A DNA stretch of 9,397 nucleotides from Clostridiales bacterium (GCA_003522945.1 DPHR01000100.1:3273-12669), one strand, 5' to 3'. Shown: positions 1 to 6,347, counted from the first letter of the stretch. The notes: generated by a model not told the origin, from the letters alone. Numbers and translations are program-made.

Positions 1-40
1 GGAGTCAAAGTCCGCTGCCTTACCGCTTGGCTACACCCCA
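1..40 (-). tRNA. tRNA-Gln(UUG), 5' part only
   Basis: The minus strand starts at 40 with TGGGGTG, followed by TA and a glutamine-type D arm (GCCAAGCGGTAAGGC). The anticodon stem GCGGA and loop CTTTGAC follow, giving anticodon UUG. The window ends in the 3' side of the anticodon stem, so the T arm and 3' end are not visible. It lies downstream of two tRNA-Glu genes on the same strand and is probably part of the same cluster, unless the TATAAT box just upstream gives it its own promoter. Confidence 0.93.
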
Positions 41-47
41 ATACAGA

Positions 48-53
48 ATTATA
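48..53 (-). promoter_or_regulatory. possible -10 box upstream of tRNA-Gln
   Basis: A perfect TATAAT lies on the minus strand 7 nt before the tRNA-Gln 5' end. No good -35 hexamer sits 16-18 nt upstream; at 17 nt the sequence is GGCTTT, and TTTGAT sits too close, at 14 nt. If it is active, transcription would begin almost at the mature 5' end of the tRNA. It may equally be chance in an AT-rich spacer. Confidence 0.25.
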
Positions 54-102
54 AAATCAAGGCCCAGATCAAAGCCCAGCGGAGCGGGTTCGATTTGGAA
101 AG

Positions 103-167
103 GAAGAAGGAGTCAGCGTAGTGCAGTTTTCGCCGCGAGGCGGAAACGGAACGGTGCTGACTTCTTC
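103..167. repeat. long imperfect stem-loop in the tRNA spacer
   Basis: An outer stem is formed by GAAGA (103-107) with TCTTC (163-167), and by AGTCAGC (111-117) with GCTGACT (156-162), with a 3-nt bulge between them. After an 8x8 internal loop comes an apical stem, GTTTTCGCC (126-134) with GGCGGAAAC (139-147), closing on GCGA. Read as plus-strand RNA the apical stem is fully paired (one T-G wobble) with a GNRA loop. Read as minus-strand RNA, the direction of the tRNAs, it has one A-C mismatch. There is no T tract, so it is not an ordinary terminator. Its role is unknown; a tRNA-precursor processing element or a small repeat element are possibilities. Confidence 0.6.
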
Positions 168-175
168 TGACGTGG

Positions 176-252
176 TGGTGATGCCTGCGGGACTTGAACC
201 CGGCATTACAAGCTTGAGAGGCTTGCGTCCTGTCCGATTAGACGAAGGCACC
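176..252 (-). tRNA. tRNA-Glu(CUC) with encoded CCA
   Basis: The acceptor stem GGTGCCT pairs with AGGCATC (one G-T wobble), followed by discriminator A and genomically encoded CCA. The D arm begins TCGTCTAA, as in glutamate tRNAs. The anticodon stem CAAGC/GCTTG encloses the loop CTCTCAA, giving anticodon CUC, which reads GAG. The T loop is TTCAAGT. The outermost T-stem pair (49-65) is C-C, a mismatch; the neighbouring tRNA-Glu lacks this pair too. Only 5 nt separate the two genes, so they are surely co-transcribed. Confidence 0.96.
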
Positions 253-257
253 ATATA

Positions 258-334
258 TGGAGATCCGCGCCGGATTTGAACCGGTCATTACAGCCGTGAA
301 AGGGCTGCGTCCTATCCTGTTAGACGAGCGGACC
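258..334 (-). tRNA. tRNA-Glu(UUC) with encoded CCA
   Basis: The acceptor stem GGTCCGC pairs with GCGGATC (one G-T wobble), followed by discriminator T and encoded CCA. The D arm starts TCGTCTAA. The anticodon stem CAGCC/GGCTG encloses CTTTCAC, giving anticodon UUC, which reads GAA and GAG. The T loop is TTCAAAT, and T-stem position 49-65 is A-C, unpaired. It is the first tRNA of the cluster. No promoter is evident in the 34 nt between it and the XRE gene, so transcription probably arrives from upstream. Confidence 0.96.
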
Positions 335-341
335 ATAGAAG

Positions 342-359
342 CGGGAGTATCGGCTCCCG
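342..359 (-). other. short GC hairpin between XRE gene and tRNA cluster
   Basis: CGGGAG (342-347) and CTCCCG (354-359) form a 6-bp stem with a 6-nt loop. On the minus strand it lies 9 nt after the XRE stop codon and 7 nt before tRNA-Glu(UUC). The downstream sequence CTTCTATGG has no U tract. It is therefore more likely a weak terminator, or a processing hairpin separating mRNA from tRNA, than an efficient terminator. Confidence 0.45.
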
Positions 360-368
360 ACCGAAAAT

Positions 369-599
369 TCAGGAACGATCTGTGATGAGGATATCATCCA
401 TCCGGACGCGCAGCAGCGCTGCGAGACAGACAAGATTATCCACAGAAGGCAGCGCCGTTCCGTTTTGCCATTTATAGATCGCCTGCGGCGAGTTAAAGCC
501 AAACGCCGCCTGTACATCGTGTACGGAAAGGCCTGCGGCCTTTCGGAGCTTTGTGATATTGTCGCCGGTCTTTACCGGATCGATCGCGGGAAAGTCCAT
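369..599 (-). CDS. small XRE-family helix-turn-helix regulator
   Basis: This 76-residue protein is almost entirely one Cro/CI-type helix-turn-helix domain (about residues 14-72). The first two helices are in NITKLRKAAGLS and VHDVQAAFGF. The recognition helix region is SPQAIYKWQNG, and SVDNLVCLAALLRVRMDDIL closes the fold. The IYKWQ...LPSVDNL pattern is typical of a small, single-domain XRE group common in clostridia, so a DNA-binding role is secure while its target is unknown. The start at 599 is set by AGGAGG (609-614), 9 nt upstream; an out-of-frame ATG lies between the two. The gene follows a terminator by only about 26 nt to its ribosome binding site, and is followed by the tRNA cluster. 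Its own promoter is not obvious. Confidence 0.87.
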   Translation of the reverse strand: MDFPAIDPVKTGDNITKLRKAAGLSVHDVQAAFGFNSPQAIYKWQNGTALPSVDNLVCLAALLRVRMDDILITDRS

Positions 600-639
600 T
601 TTTCATCACCTCCTGACAAGTTCAGATATCCGCAGGCGC

Positions 640-676
640 AAAAAGCCGCCTGCCTTTTTCTCCAGGCAGGCGGCTT
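640..676 (-). terminator. rho-independent terminator after the 47-aa ORF
   Basis: A perfect 12-bp stem is formed by AAGCCGCCTGCC and GGCAGGCGGCTT with a 10-nt loop. On the minus strand it runs into TTTTTGCG (five T, two of them in the stem). On the plus strand it is followed by ATACG, so termination is directional. It lies 37 nt beyond the stop of the small ORF and just before the XRE gene. It could end the small-ORF transcript, or act as an attenuator for the XRE and tRNA genes. Confidence 0.8.
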
Positions 677-713
677 ATACGATCTCCGAAGGAAGTGTGG
701 CCCGGCAGTCCCG

Positions 714-857
714 TTACACCGGGTTTACCGTATCGCCGATCCGAGGTTCCTTCTCTCGCTTCTCCTGCCATGGACGCGCTTCGCGGCAGCTGTTTTCCTG
801 CTCGAAAACAGCCTGTTGTTCGCTCATGGAGAAGATGGCGGAAGAAATAGCCTTCAT
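714..857 (-). CDS. 47-residue small protein, function unknown
   Basis: The ORF encodes 47 residues starting MKAISSAIFSMSEQQ. After a mildly hydrophobic first ten residues it is strongly charged and rich in Glu, Gln, Lys and Arg (for example WQEKREKEPR near residues 30-39), ending GDTVNPV. I do not recognise the family. The case for a real gene rests on its signals. AAAGGA lies 9 nt before the ATG, a convincing promoter lies at 896-924, and a strong terminator follows 37 nt after the TAA. There is no clear signal peptide or membrane segment. An internal ATG at residue 11 is an alternative start without a ribosome binding site of similar quality. It may be a free small protein or a translated leader for the genes downstream. 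Confidence 0.55.
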   Translation of the reverse strand: MKAISSAIFSMSEQQAVFEQENSCREARPWQEKREKEPRIGDTVNPV

Positions 858-895
858 GATCGCATTTCCTTTCGTGAATTTCAATTTCTGTATGC

Positions 896-924
896 ACTAT
901 ACCATACGTTTTTCCATTTGTCAT
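896..924 (-). promoter_or_regulatory. sigma-A-type promoter for the 47-aa ORF
   Basis: On the minus strand, ATGACA (-35, at 919-924) and TATAGT (-10, at 896-901) are separated by exactly 17 nt; each matches 5 of 6 consensus positions. Transcription would start near 889, leaving a leader of about 30 nt before the ATG at 857. This is probably also the source of any read-through into the XRE regulator and the tRNAs. Confidence 0.65.
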
Positions 925-951
925 TCAACTTGTGGTTAAAATTTTTCTGCG

Positions 952-973
952 GCAGACGATTTTTTCCGTCTGC
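952..973. other. 7-bp hairpin upstream of both small ORFs
   Basis: GCAGACG (952-958) and CGTCTGC (967-973) form a perfect 7-bp stem around an 8-nt T-rich loop. On the plus strand only TTT follows, and on the minus strand CGCAG follows, so it would be a poor terminator in either direction. It lies between the minus-strand promoter at 896-924 and the plus-strand ORF at 1016. It may be a remnant or a protein-binding site. Confidence 0.4.
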
Positions 974-1015
974 TTTCCGGACGCCGCCGTATGCTTACAC
1001 CAGAGACCCAAAAGG

Positions 1016-1219
1016 ATGTCATTCCTTTTGAAAACAACAAGAAAAAATCTTGCGATCCTTTGCGCCGCAGCGGCAGAGAATAACGCCGTCGTAACGGTCG
1101 GATCGGGCTGCGTGCGGACGCTGACCGGTGACTTCACGGTCACAAGTCTTGTAAATAACGGCACCATCATCTTCAATGGCTGCACTATCACTCTTGCCGA
1201 CGGCACGGTGATGCAGTAA
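1016..1219 (+). CDS. short doubtful ORF with beta-rich C-terminal half (possible gene remnant)
   Basis: From the ATG at 1016 the frame gives 67 residues. A basic stretch (KTTRKN) and a short hydrophobic run (LAILCAAAA) near residues 6-20 are followed by a Thr/Val/Gly-rich segment ending NNGTIIFNGCTITLADG-TVMQ. The last segment resembles beta-rich surface-protein sequence and has mostly G/C third positions, which argues that it is or was coding. Against it: there is no ribosome binding site at this start, or at the in-frame GTG at 932 (95 residues). A second frame starting with ATG at 991 reads plausibly for about 20 codons, up to an A-rich tract near 1042-1051. This may be the frameshifted, truncated end of an older gene. 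It stops just before the terminator shared with the main operon. No function is assigned. Confidence 0.4.
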   Translation: MSFLLKTTRKNLAILCAAAAENNAVVTVGSGCVRTLTGDFTVTSLVNNGTIIFNGCTITLADGTVMQ

Positions 1220-1228
1220 TAATAGCAA

Positions 1229-1271
1229 AAAGGCAGGCGCATGGTATTATCCATGCACCTGCCTTTATTTT
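1229..1271 (-). terminator. terminator of the rbsD-pot-glycosidase operon, probably bidirectional
   Basis: GGCAGGCGCATGG (1232-1244) pairs with CCATGCACCTGCC (1251-1263) around the loop TATTAT. The one odd position is a G-T wobble on the minus strand and a C-A mismatch on the plus strand. Three further A-T pairs extend the stem. The minus strand continues into TTTTTGC and the plus strand into TTTATTTTA. It begins about 17 nt after the glycosidase stop codon on the minus strand, and also lies just after the plus-strand ORF ending at 1219. Confidence 0.87.
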
Positions 1272-1282
1272 ACCGTTCCTTA

Positions 1283-3493
1283 TCAGTAATAAAGCTCCAC
1301 GCAAACCGTGCCGCCGGGGACGGAAAGCGTGCTTTGAGCAGCAACCGGCACGCCGTTTACAAGCGCGAGACGCGGCGTGATGCCGGGGAAGGAAACCGTG
1401 CCGCCGGCGTTGGACGTGACCGTAACGGACGCGCGGTGATCGTCCCGGACAAAGTGCCGGAAGCGCGCAGGAATGTTGGAGCGGAAGATCTCCGCGCCGC
1501 CGCAGAAAAGCGTCATCTCGCTGCCGTCGCAAACGGCGTCGTACCGGCGGCCGCGGTACAGCCGGTTTTTCTGGGAAAAAGCCGTGCCGTCCAGCATGCC
1601 GAAGAACAGGCCATCCCACGGCGTTACGCCGAACTGCTCGAGCGACCACATAAGCGGGAAAAGCGCCGTCCAACTGTAGAACGGCTGCGAATCCACGGTA
1701 TCCGCTCCTTCGCCGGTAAAGGGGTTATAATTTTCAAAGCTGCGGCGCTCGGTCGTCCAATGGCGTTCAAAACCGGACACGGCACGCTCAGCCAGCCGGT
1801 GCGCTTCCGCGTCGCGGCCGCAGCGCCGCAGGCCGATGTACGTCCAGAACGGCTGCGGCGCCCACGTCCGACCACGCCAGTAACGGTTTTCATGCCCCGA
1901 GGGATGCGAAGCATTGATGGCGATGAGGGGAAACGGCGTGAAAAACTCTTCCTCATTAAAAATGTGAAAGAGGCACTTATCCACGCGATCGCTGTCCGCC
2001 ACGCCGGCAGCCAGGGGGTAAAAACTCGTCGGGCTCGTAAGACCAAAGGTTCCGTCGGTATTGCGGTTGGCGTAGATGCCTTTTTCTTCGTCCCATAGCT
2101 GCTCGTTGATGGCGAAGCGCAATTCTTCGGCGGCGGATGCGAGCTCCTCCCTGTCGCTCTCCTTACCGAGCAGTGTAGCCATATAAGCAGTGCACTCGAG
2201 ATCGAGCGCAAGCTGGCTGCTGACGCCGACATCATACATTTCAAGAAGACCGGAGGCTTTATCGAACGACGCTTCGTCGTACATGGGGCTGTTGTCCATG
2301 GCGGTCTCGTTTTTAGCGGCAAGCTTTGTGCCGCGGTAGGAGCCGTCGCCGGTGGCGGAGGTGCCGAGACGGATGAGCGGGCTCGCGTCGTCCCGCCGGT
2401 GGGAAAGATACCAGCGCTGCGCACGGCGGAGCAGCGGGTAAGCGCGCTCCACGGCGGCGATGTCTTCGCTCATGAGATAGTGCATCCAGAGCGAGAAGCC
2501 GAGCACCGGCGGCTGCGTGCGGTCTACCCATTTCTGATACGGCGAGAGCATGCCGGTGAAATTGCCGTCCGGTGTTGCGGCGGAGAGGACGTAATCGAGA
2601 TCCTGCGCAGCCATTTCCGGATCACCCGAAAGCGAGGAGAGCATGATCTGATAGCATGCGTCGGAGAAGAAGAGATACCAACCGCCGAAATTTTTATTCC
2701 AGCTTTTGGCGATGGCGTTGTAGGCGCGGCCAAGCTCCGGGGAGTGCATGGCGTTCCATGCCATGATGTCCGAAACGGCCTCGGTCATGTGCGGGTGCTC
2801 GCCATCGGTGCTGCACGGATAATCCCGCAGCGCGTCGGCGCGCAGCTCCTCCCAGCGGGAGAACTCCGCTGCGGCGCGGTCGGCCGCGCGGCGGGCCGTA
2901 TCCTCGTCGTGCGCAAGAGACACTGCCATACAGACCTGCGGCGACTGCTCGAGCACGAACCGGCAGGTCGCCCACGCGCTCTCGGCGTTCTGGACGGATA
3001 CCGTGGATTTATAGCCCTTGTCCGCCATGCAGAGGCCGGCATAGTCTGCGGTGCCCGCAAGGATCACGTCATACGGCGGTTCTCCGGCATAGGATACAGC
3101 GGCAGAATAGTTATCCCGCCGGCCAAAAAGACCATCGGCCGTCTCGTACATGGCGCCGCCGTTCTCAAAGCCGATGGAAACGAGCATGTGATACCGGATG
3201 CCCCACTCCCGCGGCGGGCGGAGGTTTGTCATTCGGAAGAGGGTCGTCCACGCATCAAAGCGCAGGTATTCCAGCTCGAATTCCGCGCAGGCATGGCTGA
3301 CTCGCATACGGCAGTAGCGGCCGGAGGATTCATGCTCTAAGAGCCGAGTTTCCGTATCAAACGGAAACTGCGTATACGACGATTCCGCCTCAGAGAAAGC
3401 GCCCGGGACGATCGAAAGACCGGCGGGGAGGTTTTCCAGACGGGAGCAGGAAACGGGGTGCCAGGTGTTCCAGCCGCGTTCCGGCGTTATCAT
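1283..3493 (-). CDS. intracellular GH63/mannosylglycerate-hydrolase-like (alpha/alpha)6 glycosidase
   Basis: This 736-residue protein matches the clan of inverting (alpha/alpha)6-barrel glycosidases that includes GH63 and mannosylglycerate hydrolase. The N-terminal 220 residues look beta-rich (for example ECEF-like strands and WGIRYHMLVSIGF). The barrel spans about 235-640, and a small beta domain follows (about 645-736). Hallmark motifs are MDNSP at 399-403 (D400 is the likely general acid), YWRGRTW at 538-544, FENYNP at 586-591 (E587 is the likely general base) and FYSWTALFPLMW at 605-616. There is no signal peptide, so it acts in the cytosol on imported substrate. It is the last gene of the operon, 21 nt after the ATPase gene, with GGAGG (3503-3507) 9 nt before the ATG. 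Family members cleave alpha-glucosidic or alpha-mannosidic bonds, including those of charged compatible solutes. The exact substrate here is unknown. Confidence 0.85.
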   Translation of the reverse strand: MITPERGWNTWHPVSCSRLENLPAGLSIVPGAFSEAESSYTQFPFDTETRLLEHESSGRYCRMRVSHACAEFELEYLRFDAWTTLFRMTNLRPPREWGIRYHMLVSIGFENGGAMYETADGLFGRRDNYSAAVSYAGEPPYDVILAGTADYAGLCMADKGYKSTVSVQNAESAWATCRFVLEQSPQVCMAVSLAHDEDTARRAADRAAAEFSRWEELRADALRDYPCSTDGEHPHMTEAVSDIMAWNAMHSPELGRAYNAIAKSWNKNFGGWYLFFSDACYQIMLSSLSGDPEMAAQDLDYVLSAATPDGNFTGMLSPYQKWVDRTQPPVLGFSLWMHYLMSEDIAAVERAYPLLRRAQRWYLSHRRDDASPLIRLGTSATGDGSYRGTKLAAKNETAMDNSPMYDEASFDKASGLLEMYDVGVSSQLALDLECTAYMATLLGKESDREELASAAEELRFAINEQLWDEEKGIYANRNTDGTFGLTSPTSFYPLAAGVADSDRVDKCLFHIFNEEEFFTPFPLIAINASHPSGHENRYWRGRTWAPQPFWTYIGLRRCGRDAEAHRLAERAVSGFERHWTTERRSFENYNPFTGEGADTVDSQPFYSWTALFPLMWSLEQFGVTPWDGLFFGMLDGTAFSQKNRLYRGRRYDAVCDGSEMTLFCGGAEIFRSNIPARFRHFVRDDHRASVTVTSNAGGTVSFPGITPRLALVNGVPVAAQSTLSVPGGTVCVELYY

Positions 3494-3514
3494 AATACAT
3501 ATCCTCCGGCAAAG

Positions 3515-4570
3515 TTATTTTTTGAAGTAATGCGTTTTGGATCGGTCGGCGAGAACGTAGACCGTCTGACCGGGGCGGTAGTGCTCCGCCTGCACGTTGA
3601 TGCACGCAAGAGAAAGCGTCGCCCCGCCCGCGCGGGCGGTAATGCGGCAGATTTCGCCGGTAAACACGATATCGGTGATCTCCGCCGCCGTCGCACCGTC
3701 CGCCGCGGCATCGAGAATGCGGGTCTGTTCGCCCCGGATCGCCAGGCAGACCTCCTCCCCGTCGGCAAAGCCGTTCTGTGGCTCAACGGGGAATTTCCAG
3801 CCGTCACCGAAGACCGTCCAGCCGTCAGGGGCCTGATGCAGTGTGCCGATGAGCGTGTTGGCCTTGCCGAGAAAGTCAGAGGCATAGAGCGACACCGGAT
3901 GGTTATAAATGTTCTCCGGCGTAGAGAGCTGTTCGATGCCGCCGTTGCGCATGAGCAGGATTTCGTCGGACATCGTCATGGCCTCTTCCTGGTCGTGGGT
4001 AACGAAAATCGTTGTAATGCCAACCTCCTGTTGGATCCGGCGGATCTCATACTGCATCTCGGCGCGGATCTTTCGATCAAGAGCAGAAAGGGGCTCATCG
4101 AGCAGCAAGATGTCCGGCTCGATGATCAGAGCTCGAGCCAGCGCTACGCGCTGCTGCTGGCCGCCGGAGAGCTGTGTCACCTTGCGGTCGGTCATACCGG
4201 TAAGTCCGACAAGACGGATGTACTGCTCCACCTTTTCCCGGATCTGCTCTTTGGGGACCTTGCGGATCTTCAAGCCGTAGGCGATGTTGTTGAAAACGGT
4301 CATATGCGGAATGAGCGCATAGTTCTGGAACACAACGCCGATGTTGCGTTTTTCTACCGGAATGGGCGTGAGATCGCGCTCGCCGACATGGATCGTACCG
4401 CTGTCGGCATACTCCAGCCCGGCAATGATGCGCAGAAGCGTTGTTTTTCCGCAGCCGGAGGGACCAAGCAGCGAAAGAAGATTGCCGTCCTTCGCGCAGA
4501 AAGAAATATCGTTCAGAACGCGGGTATCCCCAAAGGTTTTGGAAATGCCCTGAATGGTGATTTCAGACAT
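3515..4570 (-). CDS. potA: PotA-like ABC transporter ATPase
   Basis: This 351-residue ATPase is of the polyamine/opine/iron/phosphonate importer branch and powers uptake through the PotB- and PotC-like permeases. All nucleotide-binding motifs are intact: Walker A GPSGCGKTT (36-44), Q-loop VVFQNYALIPHM (79-90, Q82), signature LSGGQQQR (134-141), Walker B ILLLDEP (154-160, with E159) and H-loop THDQEEAMT (H192). The C-terminal part (about 240-351) is a TOBE-type domain, with IRGEQTRIL at 278-286. The length fits PotA, usually 350-380 residues. The start lies 2 nt after the potC stop (TAACCATG), with AAGGAG 8 nt upstream, which indicates translational coupling. The family assignment is firm. The transported molecule is not, because this ATPase group serves many substrates. 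Confidence 0.95.
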   Translation of the reverse strand: MSEITIQGISKTFGDTRVLNDISFCAKDGNLLSLLGPSGCGKTTLLRIIAGLEYADSGTIHVGERDLTPIPVEKRNIGVVFQNYALIPHMTVFNNIAYGLKIRKVPKEQIREKVEQYIRLVGLTGMTDRKVTQLSGGQQQRVALARALIIEPDILLLDEPLSALDRKIRAEMQYEIRRIQQEVGITTIFVTHDQEEAMTMSDEILLMRNGGIEQLSTPENIYNHPVSLYASDFLGKANTLIGTLHQAPDGWTVFGDGWKFPVEPQNGFADGEEVCLAIRGEQTRILDAAADGATAAEITDIVFTGEICRITARAGGATLSLACINVQAEHYRPGQTVYVLADRSKTHYFKK

Positions 4571-4572
4571 GG

Positions 4573-5406
4573 TTATTTCTCCTTATGTCCCTGCCCAACA
4601 AGCTGTCCGGCATCGAAGCCCACACGGTTCATGATAAAGATCACGACCGCAATGGCGATGGTAAGCAGCGTGGCAATAGCGTTGATGTCCGGGTTGTAGC
4701 CGGCGCGGATCTTGGTATAAATGAGCATCGGGAGCGTATATGTCCCGAACGGCGCCAGGTAATACTGGATGGAAAAGCAGTTGAAACACAGCACAAACGA
4801 CATGAGAAAGCCCGAGAGCACCGCCGGGAAGATCATGGGAAGCGTTACTTCCCACAGGATCCGCAGAGGGGACGCGCCGAGCGTGCGGCTGGCTTCCTCT
4901 GGATATTTATCCATCGTCATAATGCGCGAATACGTAATGAGGAACGAGTGCGGCATGACCGCGACGAGGCACCCGAAGAAGAGACTGGCAAACGATTTGC
5001 CGATACCGAGGTAGTTGAAGAGCAGCAGCAGCGCGACCGCCTGCACGAGCCAGGGAATGATGACCGGGACGTTCATCAGCGTCGGGAACGCCCTGTTCCA
5101 CTTGCGTGACATCCGCCGCAGCGCAAGAGATGCCATGATTCCGAGCACCGCCGCGCAGAGACTCACAAGCAGGCTGAACCAGAGCGAGTACCACGTGGCG
5201 CTGATCAGATCCGCCGAGCGAAAAAGTTCAGCGTACCACTTGGTAGTAAAATCAAACGGAAGCGCGCCGTATTTAGATGAGTTGAACGACATGATGGCAA
5301 TGCCTAGGATCGGGAAAAGAAGGAAAAAGAACGTAAGGCACAGCCAGACAATGAGAACGGTATTGAACCGCCGCGCCGAAGCGCTGCGTTTTGGATTTTG
5401 TTTCAT
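4573..5406 (-). CDS. potC: PotC-like ABC transporter permease
   Basis: This is an inner-membrane permease of 277 residues with about six hydrophobic spans; the first is TVLIVWLCLTFFFLLFPI at about 16-33. The cytoplasmic coupling loop EEASRTLGASPLRILWEVTLP (170-190) carries the EAA-G-LP signature that contacts the ATPase. The sequence near 36-62, beginning IAIMSFNSSKYG, has the typical PotC pattern of a short periplasmic-side loop before TTKWYAELF. The ATG at 5406 is preferred over a TTG start at 5439, because it lies 7 nt after the potB stop codon and follows GGAGG. The TTG start would overlap potB by 26 nt and has no better ribosome binding site. It pairs with the PotB-like permease to form the channel. 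Confidence 0.93.
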   Translation of the reverse strand: MKQNPKRSASARRFNTVLIVWLCLTFFFLLFPILGIAIMSFNSSKYGALPFDFTTKWYAELFRSADLISATWYSLWFSLLVSLCAAVLGIMASLALRRMSRKWNRAFPTLMNVPVIIPWLVQAVALLLLFNYLGIGKSFASLFFGCLVAVMPHSFLITYSRIMTMDKYPEEASRTLGASPLRILWEVTLPMIFPAVLSGFLMSFVLCFNCFSIQYYLAPFGTYTLPMLIYTKIRAGYNPDINAIATLLTIAIAVVIFIMNRVGFDAGQLVGQGHKEK

Positions 5407-5413
5407 AGCTATT

Positions 5414-6283
5414 TTATCCTCCGATCCGCTTGTCTGCAATGTTCATGACGAGACGGATCACGGCCAGCGTCAGCGACATGACAACAAGGAAGAGCAGCGA
5501 GAGCGCCGCGCCGTAGCCCATGTTCATGGAAGTGGTAAACTGGGAGTCGATCAGGCTTCCGATCATCATGCTGTAAGGGCCGCCGGCGATGTTCGGCTCA
5601 ACGAAGCTGCCAGCCACGGGGATAAGAACAATCAAAATGCCGGTCATCAGTCCCGAGAAGCTCTGCGGCAGAACAACGCTGATAAAGGTCTGAAAGCGGT
5701 TCGCGCCGAGAGAGTGCGAGGCGGAAATAACATTGTTGTCGATCTTTTCCAGGCAGGAATACAGGGAAAGGATCATATATGGCAGATACTCATACACGAG
5801 AATGAGTATAACCGACCCGTTCGTATACATGAGCGAAGTTCCCGCCGGGAGAATGCCCAGCTTCAGCAGCGGCGTCATGACAAGACCGTTCGTCTGCATG
5901 AGCGTCATGATAGAATAGATCAGCAAAAGCTGCGAGGTGAACGCCGGAACGATGGACACCATGATAAGCGTGCTGCGGTATTTTTCGGGAACGATCTTGG
6001 CAATGGCCCATGCCGCAGGATAAGCGATTACAATGCAGATGGCCGTTACGAGAAGAGCCATCCAGAACGATTTCAGCATCAGGCCTTGCACCGTGAGAGA
6101 GGTAACGGCCTCCACGATGTTGCGCACGGTGTACCCCGCGACACCGTTGAGCGTGGATACGTTGCCGTCGGCAAAGCTGAAAAATACCAGCATGCACAGC
6201 GGGACAAAACTCATGCCGAGCAGTATGGCAGCGGACGGCCAGATCAGATGCCGGGCGGCACTACGGGGCTTGGATGGTTTCAT
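5414..6283 (-). CDS. potB: PotB-like ABC transporter permease
   Basis: This 289-residue inner-membrane permease has hydrophobic spans at about 14-36, 72-95, 105-128, 157-177, 209-228 and 256-281. The coupling loop (about 187-206, SASHSLGANRF...VVLP) has the G and LP of the EAA motif. The usual leading Glu-Ala-Ala is degenerate (S-A-S), a common variation in one of two paired permeases. The segment VPAFTSQLLLIYS (112-124) matches the conserved membrane region of PotB/PhnU-type subunits. AGGA lies 8 nt before the ATG. The gene starts 73 nt after the binding-protein stop, a gap that contains a stem-loop, and ends 7 nt before potC. With PotC it would form the heterodimeric channel. Confidence 0.93.
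   Translation of the reverse strand: MKPSKPRSAARHLIWPSAAILLGMSFVPLCMLVFFSFADGNVSTLNGVAGYTVRNIVEAVTSLTVQGLMLKSFWMALLVTAICIVIAYPAAWAIAKIVPEKYRSTLIMVSIVPAFTSQLLLIYSIMTLMQTNGLVMTPLLKLGILPAGTSLMYTNGSVILILVYEYLPYMILSLYSCLEKIDNNVISASHSLGANRFQTFISVVLPQSFSGLMTGILIVLIPVAGSFVEPNIAGGPYSMMIGSLIDSQFTTSMNMGYGAALSLLFLVVMSLTLAVIRLVMNIADKRIGG
5418..5422 (-). promoter_or_regulatory. ribosome binding site that fixes the potC start
   Basis: GGAGG on the minus strand lies inside the last codons of potB (encoding RIGG), 11 nt before the ATG at 5406. The spacing is slightly long. It supports the 277-residue potC product and translational coupling to potB. Confidence 0.7.
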
Positions 6284-6315
6284 GGCGTGATTCCTTTCCA
6301 GTTACAAAAGAGGTA

Positions 6316-6347
6316 TACGGGTCGGCCAGGAGACCGGCCGGCCCGTA
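6316..6347 (-). other. intercistronic stem-loop between potD-like and potB-like genes
   Basis: A 12-position stem (6316-6327 with 6336-6347) has 11 pairs and one A-C mismatch on the minus strand, with an 8-nt loop. It starts 9 nt after the binding-protein stop codon. No T run follows directly; the next T's come about 7 nt later, in CTCTTTTG. Such stem-loops after the binding-protein gene of ABC operons commonly protect the upstream mRNA or cause partial termination, so that the binding protein exceeds the membrane subunits. That role is inferred here. Confidence 0.6.

Noticed and set aside
925..1254. Minus-strand frame of 109 codons over the plus-strand small ORF
   Set aside because: It runs through the terminator hairpin and has no ribosome binding site or family resemblance. 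It is antisense to a frame with better codon use.
2399..4699. Long plus-strand open frames antisense to the glycosidase and ATPase genes
   Set aside because: They encode Arg/Ala-rich sequence with no family motif and no ribosome binding sites, and they lie opposite genes with complete conserved motifs. They are GC-driven shadows.
5407..5439. TTG start giving an 11-residue longer PotC
   Set aside because: It would overlap potB by 26 nt, and the ATG at 5406 has GGAGG upstream and a clean 7-nt junction.
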